Positions 1-10,700 of a stretch of 57,602 bases of DNA are shown here, piece after piece. The DNA is taken from assembly GCF_029215995.1 (NCBI RefSeq), contig NZ_JAEMVB010000010.1, positions 1 to 57,602 on the forward strand, given 5' to 3'. The position numbers and the translations under genes are program-made. Every line of letters begins with the position of its first letter. Within the stretch, counting starts at the first letter, position 1. This DNA comes from Sulfurimonas sp. SAG-AH-194-L11 (GTDB lineage Bacteria > Campylobacterota > Campylobacteria > Campylobacterales > Sulfurimonadaceae). The notes beneath the pieces are model-generated. The model was not told the DNA's origin, searched no databases, and saw only the letters and a list, made by a program, of their open reading frames with translations.

Positions 1-1
1 G

Positions 2-325
2 CAAACAGACTTTATAAACCATATTCAGACAACTCCAAAACTTTTCACTAAAAGATGTAAAATTATCGCTTTTTTATTAAGACTATTTTTACAATTTACT
101 TCTTATATTGTAGGGCTACTAGCTTGGTACTATTATGATTATTTTATAGCTATAGCACTCTTTTTACTCTCCTTTATCATTATGGGTATTATCCGCTCAA
201 AGATGGTGCATAGTGTCATTCCATCCTCACAGCATGAGTATAACTACACTTCACAAGGTATAGCAGACTGGTATACAGCTCGTGAACTTTGTATAGAGTT
301 ACCAGAGGATAAAGAGTGTCAGTAG
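2..325 (+). CDS. C-terminal part of an unrecognised membrane protein (5' end outside window)
   Basis: An open frame runs from the left edge to a TAG at 323-325 and gives about 107 residues. The visible part has two hydrophobic segments (around residues 22-42 and 44-60 of the fragment) followed by a soluble tail ending in PEDKECQ. I do not recognise the family. Its last 10 bases overlap the GTG start of the DUF808 gene, which points to translational coupling in one operon. The start and the N-terminal domains lie outside the window, so no function can be proposed. Confidence 0.7.
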   Translation, partial: QTDFINHIQTTPKLFTKRCKIIAFLLRLFLQFTSYIVGLLAWYYYDYFIAIALFLLSFIIMGIIRSKMVHSVIPSSQHEYNYTSQGIADWYTARELCIELPEDKECQ

Positions 326-1182
326 GTTTTTTCGCTGTTTTTGATGACATCGCTACTCTTTTAGATGATGCTGCGGCTATGAGTAAGGTAGCAACACAAA
401 AGACAGTTGGTATTTTAGGAGATGACTTAGCAGTAAATGCTCAAAAAGCTTCAGGTTTTGCCTCTTCAAGAGAGTTACCAGTACTCTGGGCTATCACAAA
501 AGGCTCCTTTAAAAACAAACTTATCATTCTTCCTCTTGCATTTATTTTAAGTGCTTTTGCCCCTTGGTCTATCATCCCTATACTAATGTTCGGTGGTGTT
601 TACTTAGCATATGAAGGGGGTGAAAAAGTTTTAGAATATTTTGGTTTTCATAATGCAGATAAACATGACAAGAGGACTACAGCTAAAACTGAGGCAGAAA
701 TTTTACTCATAGAAAAGTCAAAAATAAAGTCTGCTATTCGTACAGACTTTATACTCTCAATTGAGATTGTCATCATGGCGTTAGGAACTGTTCTTGATCA
801 GTCTCTACCCATACAAATAATCGCTGTTACCTTTGTAGCCTTTCTCGCTACAGTTGGTGTATATGGCATAGTTGCACTGCTTGTACGTATGGATGATTTT
901 GGTTTACACCTCATAGATATAGCAAAAGATACAAAACCTCTACTAAAAAAAGTGGGTGAAACTTTTGTTGTAGCACTTCCTAAAATCATACGAATTCTAA
1001 CATTTTTTGGAACACTTGCTATGTTTTTAGTTGCAGGTGGTATATTTATGCATAATGTGGTGTTTATTCACCATACCTTAGCATTTATGCCAAGTATCTC
1101 AGGCGAACTTCTTTTTGGTTTTATTTTAGGAATGATCAGTGTAGGTTTAAAGAAACTTATCGAAAAAAATTTATCTATTTAA
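316..1182 (+). CDS. DUF808 family inner-membrane protein (YedI-like)
   Basis: This 288-residue protein matches the DUF808/YedI family over its full length. The N-terminus carries the family pattern DDIATLLDDAA, GDDLAVNAQKASG and RELPVLW, followed by several membrane helices (around residues 70-100, 145-190 and 220-285). The family's function is unknown. The start is a GTG at 316; it puts the N-terminus where I recall E. coli YedI beginning, and it overlaps the previous gene by 10 bases. The 3' end overlaps the convergent transporter-GGDEF gene by 12 bases, so the two stop regions interlock. Confidence 0.85.
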   Translation: MSVGFFAVFDDIATLLDDAAAMSKVATQKTVGILGDDLAVNAQKASGFASSRELPVLWAITKGSFKNKLIILPLAFILSAFAPWSIIPILMFGGVYLAYEGGEKVLEYFGFHNADKHDKRTTAKTEAEILLIEKSKIKSAIRTDFILSIEIVIMALGTVLDQSLPIQIIAVTFVAFLATVGVYGIVALLVRMDDFGLHLIDIAKDTKPLLKKVGETFVVALPKIIRILTFFGTLAMFLVAGGIFMHNVVFIHHTLAFMPSISGELLFGFILGMISVGLKKLIEKNLSI

Positions 1183-4005
1183 GTCGCTTGAGTAATACTG
1201 AAAGTTATTTCGTCCTTTATCTTTAGCCTTATACATGGCTGCATCAGCATACTTTAAAAGGTCTTCTGCTGATACACCATCATCTGGATAGGTACTGATT
1301 CCAATACTACTAGAAATATATAGTAGCTGTTCTTTAAAAGTCATAGACTCTGATAATGATTTTACAATTTTATTAGCTACTAGAGAAGCATCTTGAGCTT
1401 GTGATAAATCTTCAAGTATAATAGTAAATTCATCACCACCTAATCTTGATACAGTATCTTCACTACGTATTATCTCGTTAAGTCTTTGTGTCACCTCAAC
1501 TAAAACCTCATCCCCTACAGCATGTCCAAGAGAATCATTGATCTCTTTAAAGTGATCTAAATCTATAAATAAAAGTGCAAACACAGACCCATTTCGTTTT
1601 GCTTTTTGGAGTGCATGCTTCAGCCTATCCATAAAAAGAGCTCTATTAGGTAAACCTGTAAGTACATCATGATTTGCTTGGTAGTCTAATTTTGTTTTTT
1701 GTTTTATTAACTCATTTTCTATAATTTTCTCTTTTGAAATATCTTGTACTGAGCCTAAAGAGACTACTGGCTTACCATCCTCATCAAAAATTGTTTCACA
1801 CACTTCTTTAACATACTTCACTCTTGAGTCTTGGAATAATAATCGATGTACAACCTCGTAAGGTTTTTTATCTATAAGTGATTTCTTATAAGCGGTATCA
1901 ACCATATTTCTATCATCAGGGTGAATAGATTGAAGAAAATGTTCGTATGAGACTTCTTTATCTTTTTCTATTTCTATTTCAAAAATACGATAAATTTCAT
2001 CTGACCAATGTAAAATATTATTTACTAAATCTAATTTCCAACTACCAATGTGAGCCGAGCTTTGAGTATATTCAAGGGTTTTCATATTTTCAGCAAGCTC
2101 TTTTTCTGCAAGCTTTCTATTTTCATGTGCTAGTAAAATCCACCATACTAAAATACTTATAAGAATAGCTATAATAACAAAAAGAGTAATAAAGGAGTCT
2201 TGCAGGTGGACTAGTGCTTCTATTGATACATTTTGTGCATTAAAAGAGTAGACCATCCACATAGATACAACTATGACAAAGAGAAAAACTGTAGTTAAGC
2301 CTAGAAAATAAAAAAGCCGTAAACTTGCTACTTGAGATAATTTTTTTAAAAAAAGTTTTTGAATAAATTCTCCTAACTGCAACTCAAAAGATTTTTCATT
2401 ATCTTTTTTACAACTATCATGACATAGTGAGTCCAAAGAACAGCATAAAGAACATATTTTAGTACGATGATATGAACAATAACTCATATCTTCTTTCTCA
2501 TATGTTATATCACATATTTGACAATGGTGCTCAGACTCAGGACTCTCTTGAAGTTCATTTTTTCGGGCTATATAATATTTCCCTTTTGTCACATAGGCAA
2601 TTAGAGGAGAGAGAATAATAGCTAAAAACATTGCAATAATTGATGAATAGCTCTGTGCAATATCTCCAAAATATCCCATAAATGCTATTATTGAAATTAC
2701 AGATGCAAAACCCATACTTCCAACACCAACGGGGTTTATACTATAAAGATGTGCACGTTTAAACTCTATAACTTTAGGACTCAAACCAAAAGGTTTATTT
2801 ATAAGTAAATCAGCACTAATAGCCCCTATCCAAGCAATAGCAACATTTGAGTAAAGTCCAAGAACACCTTCTAATGCATCAAAAAGTCCTAACTCCATTA
2901 ATAGTAAAGCAATAACAATGTTAAATAGCATCCAAACCACACGACCAGGATGAGAGTGTGTCACACGAGAAAAGAAGTTCGACCAAGCGAGTGATCCAGC
3001 ATACGCATTTGTAACATTTATCTTTATTTGAGATATGACTACAAAGAGTGTTGCAGCTGCTAGAGTAATAGCTGGGTTATCATATAGATACTCATAACCA
3101 ACAGTATACATATAAATAGGGCTTTTGGCTTCATGAAGTGAAAAACCAGCTAAAAGAACAAGTCCTGCAAGAAAAATACCACCCATCTGTTTTAAAAATC
3201 CTAAAATTATCCATCCTGGTCCAGCTATAAGTACTGAAAACCACCACTTAAAACGATTTTCTTCTTTAAGTGGTGGCATAAAACGCAGGTAGTCTACTTG
3301 CTCACCAATTTGAGAAATTAAAGAGAGGGAGATACCTACTGCAAAACCAAAATAGTAAATATTAAATTCAGAATTTCCAGAGATAGTTCCACTCATGTTT
3401 AAAAATATCTCTATTGTCTCAGGATTTTTAGTTAAGATTGCTATAAAAGGAGCGACCATCATAATAATCCAAATGGGTTGTGTCCATAACTGAAGCTTAT
3501 TTATAAGTGTAATACCATAAAAGACTAAAGGGATTATGACGAGTGAACTCAGTAGGTAACCCCATGAGAGAGGAAGACCAAAGTAAAGTTCAAAGGCTTG
3601 TGCCATTATGGAGGCTTCTAAAGCAAAGAATATAAAACTAAAAGAAGCATATATGAGAGAAGTGATTGTTGAGCCAACATAACCAAAACCTGCTGCACGA
3701 CTTATAAGGTCAATATCTATATTGTATTTTGCTGCATGATAACTGATGGGGATTGCTGTTAAAAAAATGATAATTGATGCTGTGAGTATTGCCCAAAATG
3801 CAGTAGAGAAACCATAACTAATGGCAATTGAAGCACCAATAGCCTCAAGTGCTAAAAAAGAGATACTTCCCATAGCAGTATTTGCTATAAGAAGCTCAGA
3901 AAATTTTCTAAATGATTTTGGTGCATAACGAAGAGAATAATCTTCTAATGTTTCGTCTGCTACAAACCGGTTGTATTCTCTACGAGCACTCTTCAGTTCT
4001 CTCAT
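1171..4005 (-). CDS. NCS1-type transporter fused to Cys-rich segment, PAS and GGDEF domains (membrane diguanylate cyclase)
   Basis: This 944-residue fusion begins with a multi-helix transporter-like domain (about residues 15-470) resembling nucleobase:cation symporter-1 (cytosine/purine permease) proteins. A Cys/His-rich segment follows at about 495-535, with CQIC, CSYH and CSLCC clusters that look metal-binding. Two more membrane helices lie near 560-635, then a PAS domain (about 640-765) and a GGDEF domain (about 775-940). The catalytic motif is intact (RLGGDEF, near 855). An RSED sits five residues before GGDEF and fits the RxxD c-di-GMP inhibitory site. The likely role is a diguanylate cyclase at the inner membrane whose activity follows substrate binding or transport; the ligand cannot be read from sequence. 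It is monocistronic and convergent with the DUF808 gene, sharing 12 bases of 3' end. Confidence 0.8.
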   Translation of the reverse strand: MRELKSARREYNRFVADETLEDYSLRYAPKSFRKFSELLIANTAMGSISFLALEAIGASIAISYGFSTAFWAILTASIIIFLTAIPISYHAAKYNIDIDLISRAAGFGYVGSTITSLIYASFSFIFFALEASIMAQAFELYFGLPLSWGYLLSSLVIIPLVFYGITLINKLQLWTQPIWIIMMVAPFIAILTKNPETIEIFLNMSGTISGNSEFNIYYFGFAVGISLSLISQIGEQVDYLRFMPPLKEENRFKWWFSVLIAGPGWIILGFLKQMGGIFLAGLVLLAGFSLHEAKSPIYMYTVGYEYLYDNPAITLAAATLFVVISQIKINVTNAYAGSLAWSNFFSRVTHSHPGRVVWMLFNIVIALLLMELGLFDALEGVLGLYSNVAIAWIGAISADLLINKPFGLSPKVIEFKRAHLYSINPVGVGSMGFASVISIIAFMGYFGDIAQSYSSIIAMFLAIILSPLIAYVTKGKYYIARKNELQESPESEHHCQICDITYEKEDMSYCSYHRTKICSLCCSLDSLCHDSCKKDNEKSFELQLGEFIQKLFLKKLSQVASLRLFYFLGLTTVFLFVIVVSMWMVYSFNAQNVSIEALVHLQDSFITLFVIIAILISILVWWILLAHENRKLAEKELAENMKTLEYTQSSAHIGSWKLDLVNNILHWSDEIYRIFEIEIEKDKEVSYEHFLQSIHPDDRNMVDTAYKKSLIDKKPYEVVHRLLFQDSRVKYVKEVCETIFDEDGKPVVSLGSVQDISKEKIIENELIKQKTKLDYQANHDVLTGLPNRALFMDRLKHALQKAKRNGSVFALLFIDLDHFKEINDSLGHAVGDEVLVEVTQRLNEIIRSEDTVSRLGGDEFTIILEDLSQAQDASLVANKIVKSLSESMTFKEQLLYISSSIGISTYPDDGVSAEDLLKYADAAMYKAKDKGRNNFQYYSSDLNR

Positions 4006-4072
4006 AAAATACCTTTTGTATTTAAATTTTTTATTTTAAATTAAGTTATAAATATATTACCATATACTTAGC

Positions 4073-4078
4073 TATAAT
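4073..4078 (+). promoter_or_regulatory. putative -10 box for the helicase-C/uup operon
   Basis: A perfect TATAAT lies 27 bases before the TTG start at 4105. There is no good -35 hexamer at the right distance, which is common in Campylobacterota promoters. The upstream 60 bases are very AT-rich and separate this operon from the divergent transporter-GGDEF gene. Confidence 0.5.
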
Positions 4079-4104
4079 TCTCTTAAAACTTTAAGGAGTC
4101 CATT

Positions 4105-4848
4105 TTGAGTGAAGACAATACTACTTTAAATGAAAATCACCCTATAGCACCTAAAAAATACTACGACTATATCAGTGTTGGAAACCGTACAAAACAGAGT
4201 GCTTATTTTGTGCAACAACACGATAAGGCTAAAATGTTAGTAGAACTTCTCAAACCTCTTCATAAGAAGCAAATTTTACTCATAGTCAAGAGTAAAAAAA
4301 GTGCTGACAAACTCCAAACTATACTTAAAGAAAAAGAGTTAAATGTTCTAAGTGTACATGGAAACCATAGAACATCTCAGATAGAAGATGCACAAAATGC
4401 TTTTAATGCTAAAGAGTTACAAATTCTTATCACTACTTATAGAATCTTTGAGACAATGGAACTTACAGATGTCCAAACACTTATATATCATGACCTTCCA
4501 TTTGAGGCACCTGACTACTTTAAAGCACTTCGAACAGTTGATGAAGTTGGCGAGGCAATCTCACTTATAGACCCACAAGATGAAGGGCAACTAGAGACTA
4601 TACAACTTATGATGAAGTGTGAGATGCAAGAGGAAGAGCTTGAAGGTTTTGAGCACACAAACTCTACAAAAACACAAGTAAAAGACAAAAGTAAAAAACC
4701 TCGACATAAAAAAGTAGCACAAAGAGCTAAAAGAAAGGCTGAGATAAAGTCTAAGTGGGTTCCTGTTGATAAACAAGATAATCTTGATATACCAAATGAG
4801 ACTCAAAAGAATGAAGCTAATGAAGAAAATATAGCAAAAGAAAACTAA
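4105..4848 (+). CDS. Stand-alone helicase C-terminal (RecA2) domain protein with basic tail
   Basis: This 247-residue protein resembles only the second RecA-like lobe of DEAD-box RNA helicases. It shows the motif IV-like ILLIVKSKKSADKL, the motif Ib/V-like VLSVHGN...QILITTYRIFETMEL, and a GEAISLI strand. No Walker A or DEAD motif precedes it. The HRxGRxGR motif VI is replaced by KALRTVDEVGEA, so the arginine finger region is lost. Residues 196-220 form a strongly basic tail typical of RNA binding. The start is a TTG at 4105 with AAGGAG six bases upstream. The stop lies two bases before uup, so the pair is probably co-translated. It is probably a catalytically inactive RNA- or ribosome-associated relic of a helicase rather than a working unwindase. 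Confidence 0.75.
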   Translation: MSEDNTTLNENHPIAPKKYYDYISVGNRTKQSAYFVQQHDKAKMLVELLKPLHKKQILLIVKSKKSADKLQTILKEKELNVLSVHGNHRTSQIEDAQNAFNAKELQILITTYRIFETMELTDVQTLIYHDLPFEAPDYFKALRTVDEVGEAISLIDPQDEGQLETIQLMMKCEMQEEELEGFEHTNSTKTQVKDKSKKPRHKKVAQRAKRKAEIKSKWVPVDKQDNLDIPNETQKNEANEENIAKEN

Positions 4849-4850
4849 AT

Positions 4851-6797
4851 ATGGCACTTATAGATCTCCAAAACATCTCAAAACACTACTCCGCTCAAAA
4901 GATTCTCACTGAAGTAAATTTTCATGTTGATGAGGGTGAACGTATAGTTATCATCGGTAAAAATGGGAGTGGAAAATCTACTCTTATGAAAATAATTCAC
5001 GGTTCTCTTATGCAAGATGGTGGAAACCGTATCACAAAAAATGACCTTGAAGTTAAGATGCTAGACCAGCGTCCAAACTTTGTTGAGGGGCATAATGTCC
5101 GCCAAGCTGTTGAGCATGGTTTAGTAGAGCTAAACAGTGCTAAAGAGAGATATAATGTACTCTCAGAACTTCTAGCTGAAGACTTTGAAAACAAGAACCT
5201 TTTAGATGAACATGAAAGACTCTCAAAGTACATAGACCACCATAATGCTTGGAACTTAGATGACAAAGTAGAACGCATCATCCAACACTTCAATCTTAAA
5301 GATTATGAAGATAAACCTATCTCACTTTTAAGTGGTGGTGAACAACGCCGTGTTGCTCTTGCCTCTTTACTTCTACAAAAACCAGATATACTACTTCTTG
5401 ATGAGCCTACCAATCACCTTGATGTTTATATGGTTGAGTTTTTAGAAGAATTGATTCTCAAAGAGAAGTTTACTCTTGTTTTTATCTCTCACGATAGATA
5501 CTTCATCGACCGCATCGCTACAAAAAGTGTGGAAGTTGATGACTGTGTTTTAAAAGAGTATAGTGGTGGTTACAGTGACTACTTAACTCAAAAAGCAGAG
5601 TATATTCGTACTCTTCAAAAACAGCACGATAACTTGCTCGGTGTTCTTAAACGCGAGAACGAATGGTTTGCTCGTGGCGTTAGAGCTAGACTTAAACGCA
5701 ATGAGGGTCGTAAAGAAAGGCTTATGAACCTGCGAGAAGATGCTAAAACAAACCCAGCTAAAATCCGTATGATGAGTGTAGAGATTCAACGCGAGGCCAA
5801 ACACTTCAACCGTGATAAAAGTGTTAACAAACAGAAAATGCTTTTTGAGGTGGAAAAACTAGGATTAACACTTGGAGATAAAGAACTGTTAAAAAACTTT
5901 ACAACTCGTATACTGCAAAAAGATGTTATCGCCATTGTTGGACCAAATGGAAGTGGAAAATCAACACTACTTAAAGCATTACTTGGAAGGATGGAACCAA
6001 CTGAGGGAGTCATCAAACGCGGAGAGTTCAAAGTCGGTTATTTTGACCAACACAGAGAACTACTCGATGATGACAAAAACCTCATAGAGACTTTTTGCCC
6101 TAATGGCGGAGACAGAGTGAGTGTTCGTGGTGCAGACCTACATGTGTATGGTTACTTAAAAAACTTTCTTTTCCCACGTGAGTTTTTAGAAAAGAAAGTG
6201 GGTGTACTTAGTGGTGGAGAAAAAAACCGTGTTGCACTTGCTCTACTCTTTACAAAAGATGTAGATATTCTCATTTTAGATGAGCCTACAAATGATTTAG
6301 ATATTCCGACTATTAACATCCTTGAAGAACAGTTAACAAACTTTGCCGGTGCTGTCATCATAGTAAGTCATGATAGATACTTTGTAGATAAAATAGCAAA
6401 AAAACTCTTTATATTTCAAGCAGATAAAACCATAGAAGAGTCACATCAGCAATATAGCCAATACCTGGATATGGAAAAAGAGATAAAAGAACTTTCTCTC
6501 ATGGAAAAAGAAATAGCTAATACACCTAAGGTGCAAGAGACAAAAAAAGAAGAAAAGAAAACAACACTCAAACTAACTTTTAAAGAAAAAATTGCCTTAG
6601 AGAAACTTCCTCTTGAGATAGAAGAGTTAGAAGTCAAAATAGAAGATATAAATAAGTGCCTCGCTAATCCAGCTTGTTATGAAGACAAGGGTATCACTGC
6701 TGTTGCTGGGGAGTTAGCAAATGCAGAAGAGTTATATGAGTTAAAAATTGAAGAACTTTTAAGCATAGAAGAGAAAGAAGAAGAGATTAACACCTAA
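4851..6797 (+). CDS. uup: ABC-F family ATPase Uup
   Basis: This 648-residue cytosolic protein has two ABC ATPase domains and no membrane domain, as in the ABC-F translation-factor family. The first Walker A is GKNGSGKST (residues 36-44), with LSGGEQRR near 160 and LLLDEPTNHLD. The second set is GPNGSGKST near 362, LSGGEKNR near 452 and LILDEPTNDLD. The charged C-terminal extension (about 565-648), predicted coiled coil, is the Uup-type tail linked to nucleic acid and ribosome binding. It follows the helicase-C gene by two bases. Its last codons (EEKEEEINT) have a look-alike copy about 6.7 kb downstream next to the DAHP synthase gene. Confidence 0.9.
   Translation: MALIDLQNISKHYSAQKILTEVNFHVDEGERIVIIGKNGSGKSTLMKIIHGSLMQDGGNRITKNDLEVKMLDQRPNFVEGHNVRQAVEHGLVELNSAKERYNVLSELLAEDFENKNLLDEHERLSKYIDHHNAWNLDDKVERIIQHFNLKDYEDKPISLLSGGEQRRVALASLLLQKPDILLLDEPTNHLDVYMVEFLEELILKEKFTLVFISHDRYFIDRIATKSVEVDDCVLKEYSGGYSDYLTQKAEYIRTLQKQHDNLLGVLKRENEWFARGVRARLKRNEGRKERLMNLREDAKTNPAKIRMMSVEIQREAKHFNRDKSVNKQKMLFEVEKLGLTLGDKELLKNFTTRILQKDVIAIVGPNGSGKSTLLKALLGRMEPTEGVIKRGEFKVGYFDQHRELLDDDKNLIETFCPNGGDRVSVRGADLHVYGYLKNFLFPREFLEKKVGVLSGGEKNRVALALLFTKDVDILILDEPTNDLDIPTINILEEQLTNFAGAVIIVSHDRYFVDKIAKKLFIFQADKTIEESHQQYSQYLDMEKEIKELSLMEKEIANTPKVQETKKEEKKTTLKLTFKEKIALEKLPLEIEELEVKIEDINKCLANPACYEDKGITAVAGELANAEELYELKIEELLSIEEKEEEINT
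6775..6791 (+). repeat. 17-base direct repeat, copy 1 (uup 3' end)
   Basis: The last codons of uup contain a 17-base string (AAGAAGAAG then AGATTAAC) that recurs exactly at 13492-13508. The sequence is purine-rich and of low complexity, so chance is possible. Both copies are nevertheless followed within a few bases by a TAA in the same reading frame. Confidence 0.45.
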
Positions 6798-6825
6798 AGT
6801 ATCAATGAAAATGGTGAATATCTTC

Positions 6826-7710
6826 TCACCTCAGAATCTCCTCTTTTGTAATCATTTTACCTAATTCTATCATCTCGTAAGCTCTATTAAACTCATAAAA
6901 ACCACAGGCATCATTTGGTATACCAATAATAATATCAGGTGAATATCCAGCCATTTTACACTCTAAGACTGCATTTTGCATGGTGTCAATTGTTCTTCCA
7001 ATAATATCAAACATACTCATACTTTCAAATTCACTTTTAGACTCTCTCTCAAATAGTTTTTCAGCTTTTTGTTTCATATTTAAAATCATTTTTTCCATTC
7101 TACTCTTTTTCTCAGACTCATTTCTTGGTATATCAATACGATAGTGTTTAGTAGTTTTAGCATTTAAACTTACTGCGATTGTCATATCTGTAGTATCTGA
7201 TATTGTGGGTGCAATAGGAAGAGGATTTAAAATTCCACCATCTATTAAAAATCGACCATCTATCTCTTTTGGAGTAAGAATAGTTGGAATGGCTACAGAA
7301 GCTCTCACCGCATCTAAAAGTTTACCTTTTTGAATCCAAACCTCTTTTTGTTTGATTATGTCTGTTGCAACAGCAGTATATTTTATTGGTAAATCTTCAA
7401 TCAATATATCACCAATCATCTTTTCTACAACACTAAATACTTTATCTCCGCCAATGACACCTTTACCCGTTAACGAGAAATCTACAAGTTTTATTACATC
7501 GATAATATCAAGAGTTAGTATCCACTCTTTAAACTCTTCGAGTTTACCACAAGCATACAAAGCACCTACAAAAGCTCCCATAGATGAGCCAGAGATTGAT
7601 TGAATTTCATAGTTATTTTGTAGTAGCTCTTCTATAACTCCAATATGAGCATACCCTCTAGCCCCACCACTTCCTAAAACTAATGATATTGTTTGTTTAT
7701 TTTGTTTCAT
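6826..7710 (-). CDS. Patatin-like phospholipase (RssA/NTE type)
   Basis: This 294-residue protein carries the patatin signature set: an oxyanion loop GSGGARGYAH (13-22), the nucleophile elbow GSSMG (41-45, Ser43) and the DGG catalytic aspartate (near 156). The family consists of serine-aspartate dyad lipid acyl hydrolases; the physiological substrate is unknown. There is no signal peptide, so it should act in the cytoplasm or at the inner membrane face. It converges with uup and lies 55 bases downstream of the RND pump gene on the same strand, so it may be read through from the efflux operon. The start shows no obvious Shine-Dalgarno sequence. Confidence 0.88.
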   Translation of the reverse strand: MKQNKQTISLVLGSGGARGYAHIGVIEELLQNNYEIQSISGSSMGAFVGALYACGKLEEFKEWILTLDIIDVIKLVDFSLTGKGVIGGDKVFSVVEKMIGDILIEDLPIKYTAVATDIIKQKEVWIQKGKLLDAVRASVAIPTILTPKEIDGRFLIDGGILNPLPIAPTISDTTDMTIAVSLNAKTTKHYRIDIPRNESEKKSRMEKMILNMKQKAEKLFERESKSEFESMSMFDIIGRTIDTMQNAVLECKMAGYSPDIIIGIPNDACGFYEFNRAYEMIELGKMITKEEILR

Positions 7711-7765
7711 CTATTAGCTACTTGCTTGTAATTTTAAAAGAACAACACCAATAATTTTATGCATA

Positions 7766-10700
7766 TTAATATACCTCCTCAATCTCTTTTTTAGTTTCAT
7801 ACCATTTACGAAGCCATCTATCGAGTGGATTTATGAGTCTGTACATAACAGGGACTATGAAAAGTGTTAAAATCATTGAACTAATGAGTCCCCCGATAAT
7901 TGCTATAGCCATAGGTGCTTTTGTCTCACTTCCAAGTCCATCTCCAAGAGCCAAAGGAAGCATCGCAAAAACCATAGCGATAGTTGTCATTAAAATTGGG
8001 CGAAGTCTTTTCTCTCCAGCTTCTAAAAGTGCTGCATCTGCACTCTTTCCTCTACTCATTGCAGCATTCGCAAAGTCTACAAGTAGCACTGCATTTTTAC
8101 CAACCATTCCCATAAGAAGCATAAAACCAATCATAACAAAAAGGCTAAACTGTAGATGTGAAAGATAGAGTGCAAGCATAACACCGATGATACTCAAAGG
8201 TAGAGCAAACATAATAATGATGGGCTGAATAAGAGACTCATACAAAATTGCTAAGATAATAAACATCAAAATTACAGAGAGCCCAAGTGCCACTCCAAAT
8301 GCTTTACCTGTTTTTTCCATCTCTTCTGCAAATCCAGTAAATCTATATGTAACATGAGGTGGCATAAGTGCATCAATTCCCTCTTTTGTATAGTTCACAG
8401 CTCCACCTAAGTCAAGATCGAAAAGATCTGAGTAGATTGTCACTTGACGTTCTCTATCAAAATGATTTATCGTCGCGAGTGCTCTACTTTTTGTAAACTT
8501 GACAACTCCATCAAGATAAACAAGATTTCCATTTTTATCTCTGATTTGTAGCTTTTTAATATCTTCTATATTCACTCTATTTTTGTCATCAAAACGCAGA
8601 GTGATGTTATACTGTTTTCCGTTCTCTTCAAAGTAAGATATCTCTCTATCTGAACTAAATGCAGTCGCTATTGTCTGAGCAATTTGAGATGCTGAGATAC
8701 CAAGACGATTCGCATTTGCTCTTAAGATATTGATACCTATTTGTGGTTTCCCTTCATCAAGATTTGTATCTATGTCTACAAAACCTTTTTTCTTTGCTAG
8801 GTACTCTGTTAGATTTTTAGCAGCTAATTCTAACTCTTCGAAAGAGTCAGACTTGAGAACTATCTGATACGGAACTGACACACCAGCTCCTTTTATGGCA
8901 GGGATTGCAGCGGCTGTTATAAACATATCTTTTTGATATGGTTTTAACTCCTCTCTAAAAGCTTGAATAATCACTTCTTGATTTTCTGTTCTTTGTGTTT
9001 TAGGGAGAAGTTTTACATATATCATAGATTTATGCTTCTCTTGTGCTGCATTATAAGCAACACTTAGAGTAGTGTAGAGAACATCTTTGTTCTCTCTTAC
9101 CATATCTTCTATAAGTTTAGATTTTTTTATCATCTCTGCCAAAGAGACACTTGCATCTGCTTTTATTTTTATCTCAAACTCTGCCTTATCCTCTTTTGGT
9201 ATAAAATCCATCCCTATTTGAGGAAAAAGACTTAAGCTTCCTATAAAAGTTGCAAATACAAGAATAAGTGTGATGATTTTAAAACGAAGAACAAGCTTCA
9301 AAAGAACATCATAAACTCTCTCAATTCCTTTAAAAAAAGGCTCTGTTAGATTGTAAAACTTACTCTCACCTTTATGAAGAACTCTAGCACCCAAACTTGG
9401 AATAAAACTCAGTGCAACAGTATAAGAGATAAGTACAGCAAAACCAACCGTCATAGCAAATGACTCAAAGAACTTTCCAACTATTCCACTCATGAAAGAG
9501 ACTGGAATAAATACTGCAAGGAGCATAGCTGAGATTGCCAAGATGGTAAATGCCATCTCTTTAGTTCCCTCATTTGCTGCTTGTTCTTTAGGCATTCCCT
9601 CTTCCATTTTTTTATAGATATTTTCTATAACAACGATAGCATCATCAATAATAATTCCAATAGCAAGAGTCAATCCGATAAGCGTCATCTTGTTTAAATC
9701 AAATCCCATATAATCCATAAGCGCAAAAGTACCAAATATAGAAGCAGGAATAGAGAGTGCTGATACTAAAGTAATAGTCATATTTCGTAAAAAGAAAAAG
9801 ATAATCACAACAGCCAAAAATGCACCATAGATAAGGTCAAATTGAACATCTTCAAGCGAGTTTATGATAAAAGGAGAAGTGTCATTAAGTACATCTACAT
9901 TGTACTTATTTCCTGCAATTTTCACTAAGTCTGGAATAACATCTTTCACTTTTTCAACTATATCTATAGTATTTGTTCCTGAGATTTTTTGAACCTCAAG
10001 CATCACACCTTCAACGCCGTTAAACGAGGCATAACTTTTCGCATCACTCATCCTGTCTTGGACACGAGCAATATCTTTTAGTTTAATGTTATCTTTGATT
10101 ATAATATTTTCTAGCTCAGCGACGCTCAAAGCATCTGCTTTTGTCTTTAATATAAACTCTTTTTTTGCAGAGATAAGTTTACCACCACCAATTTTTACAT
10201 TTTCTCGTGATACAATGCTATTTAGCTCACTAATAGTAATACCAAATTTATTTAATAGTTTTGGGTCTGGAAATATTTTTATCTCTCTATCTTTATATCC
10301 AATGATATTTATAGCACCTACACCATTGATTTTTTGAATTTTTGGTTTTACTTTTTCATCTGCAAATATCATAAGATTTTTAAGTGCAACACCCTCATTA
10401 GCAGTTAAAAATATATTAATTACAGAAGCTCCGCCAATATCTAGTTTACTCACAAGTGGTGTTTTTGCATCATTTGGAAGTAAAACTGCAGCAACTTTGT
10501 CACGAACATCATTTGTTGCTTCGTTGATATCGCGTTCTAAAAAGAACTTCACCATAACAATACTTACACCCTCACTACTTGTTGATGTAATACTATCTAT
10601 TCCACCAATGCGAGATATTGCCTCTTCTATCTTGTCTGTTACTTGAGACTCTATCGTAGAGGACTCAGCACCAGGATATACTGTTTTTATCGTTACTATT

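Noticed and set aside
6813..6830. GGTGA/TCACC stem between uup and the patatin gene as a terminator
   Set aside because: The stem has only five pairs, lacks a T-tract and overlaps the patatin stop codon; too weak to list.
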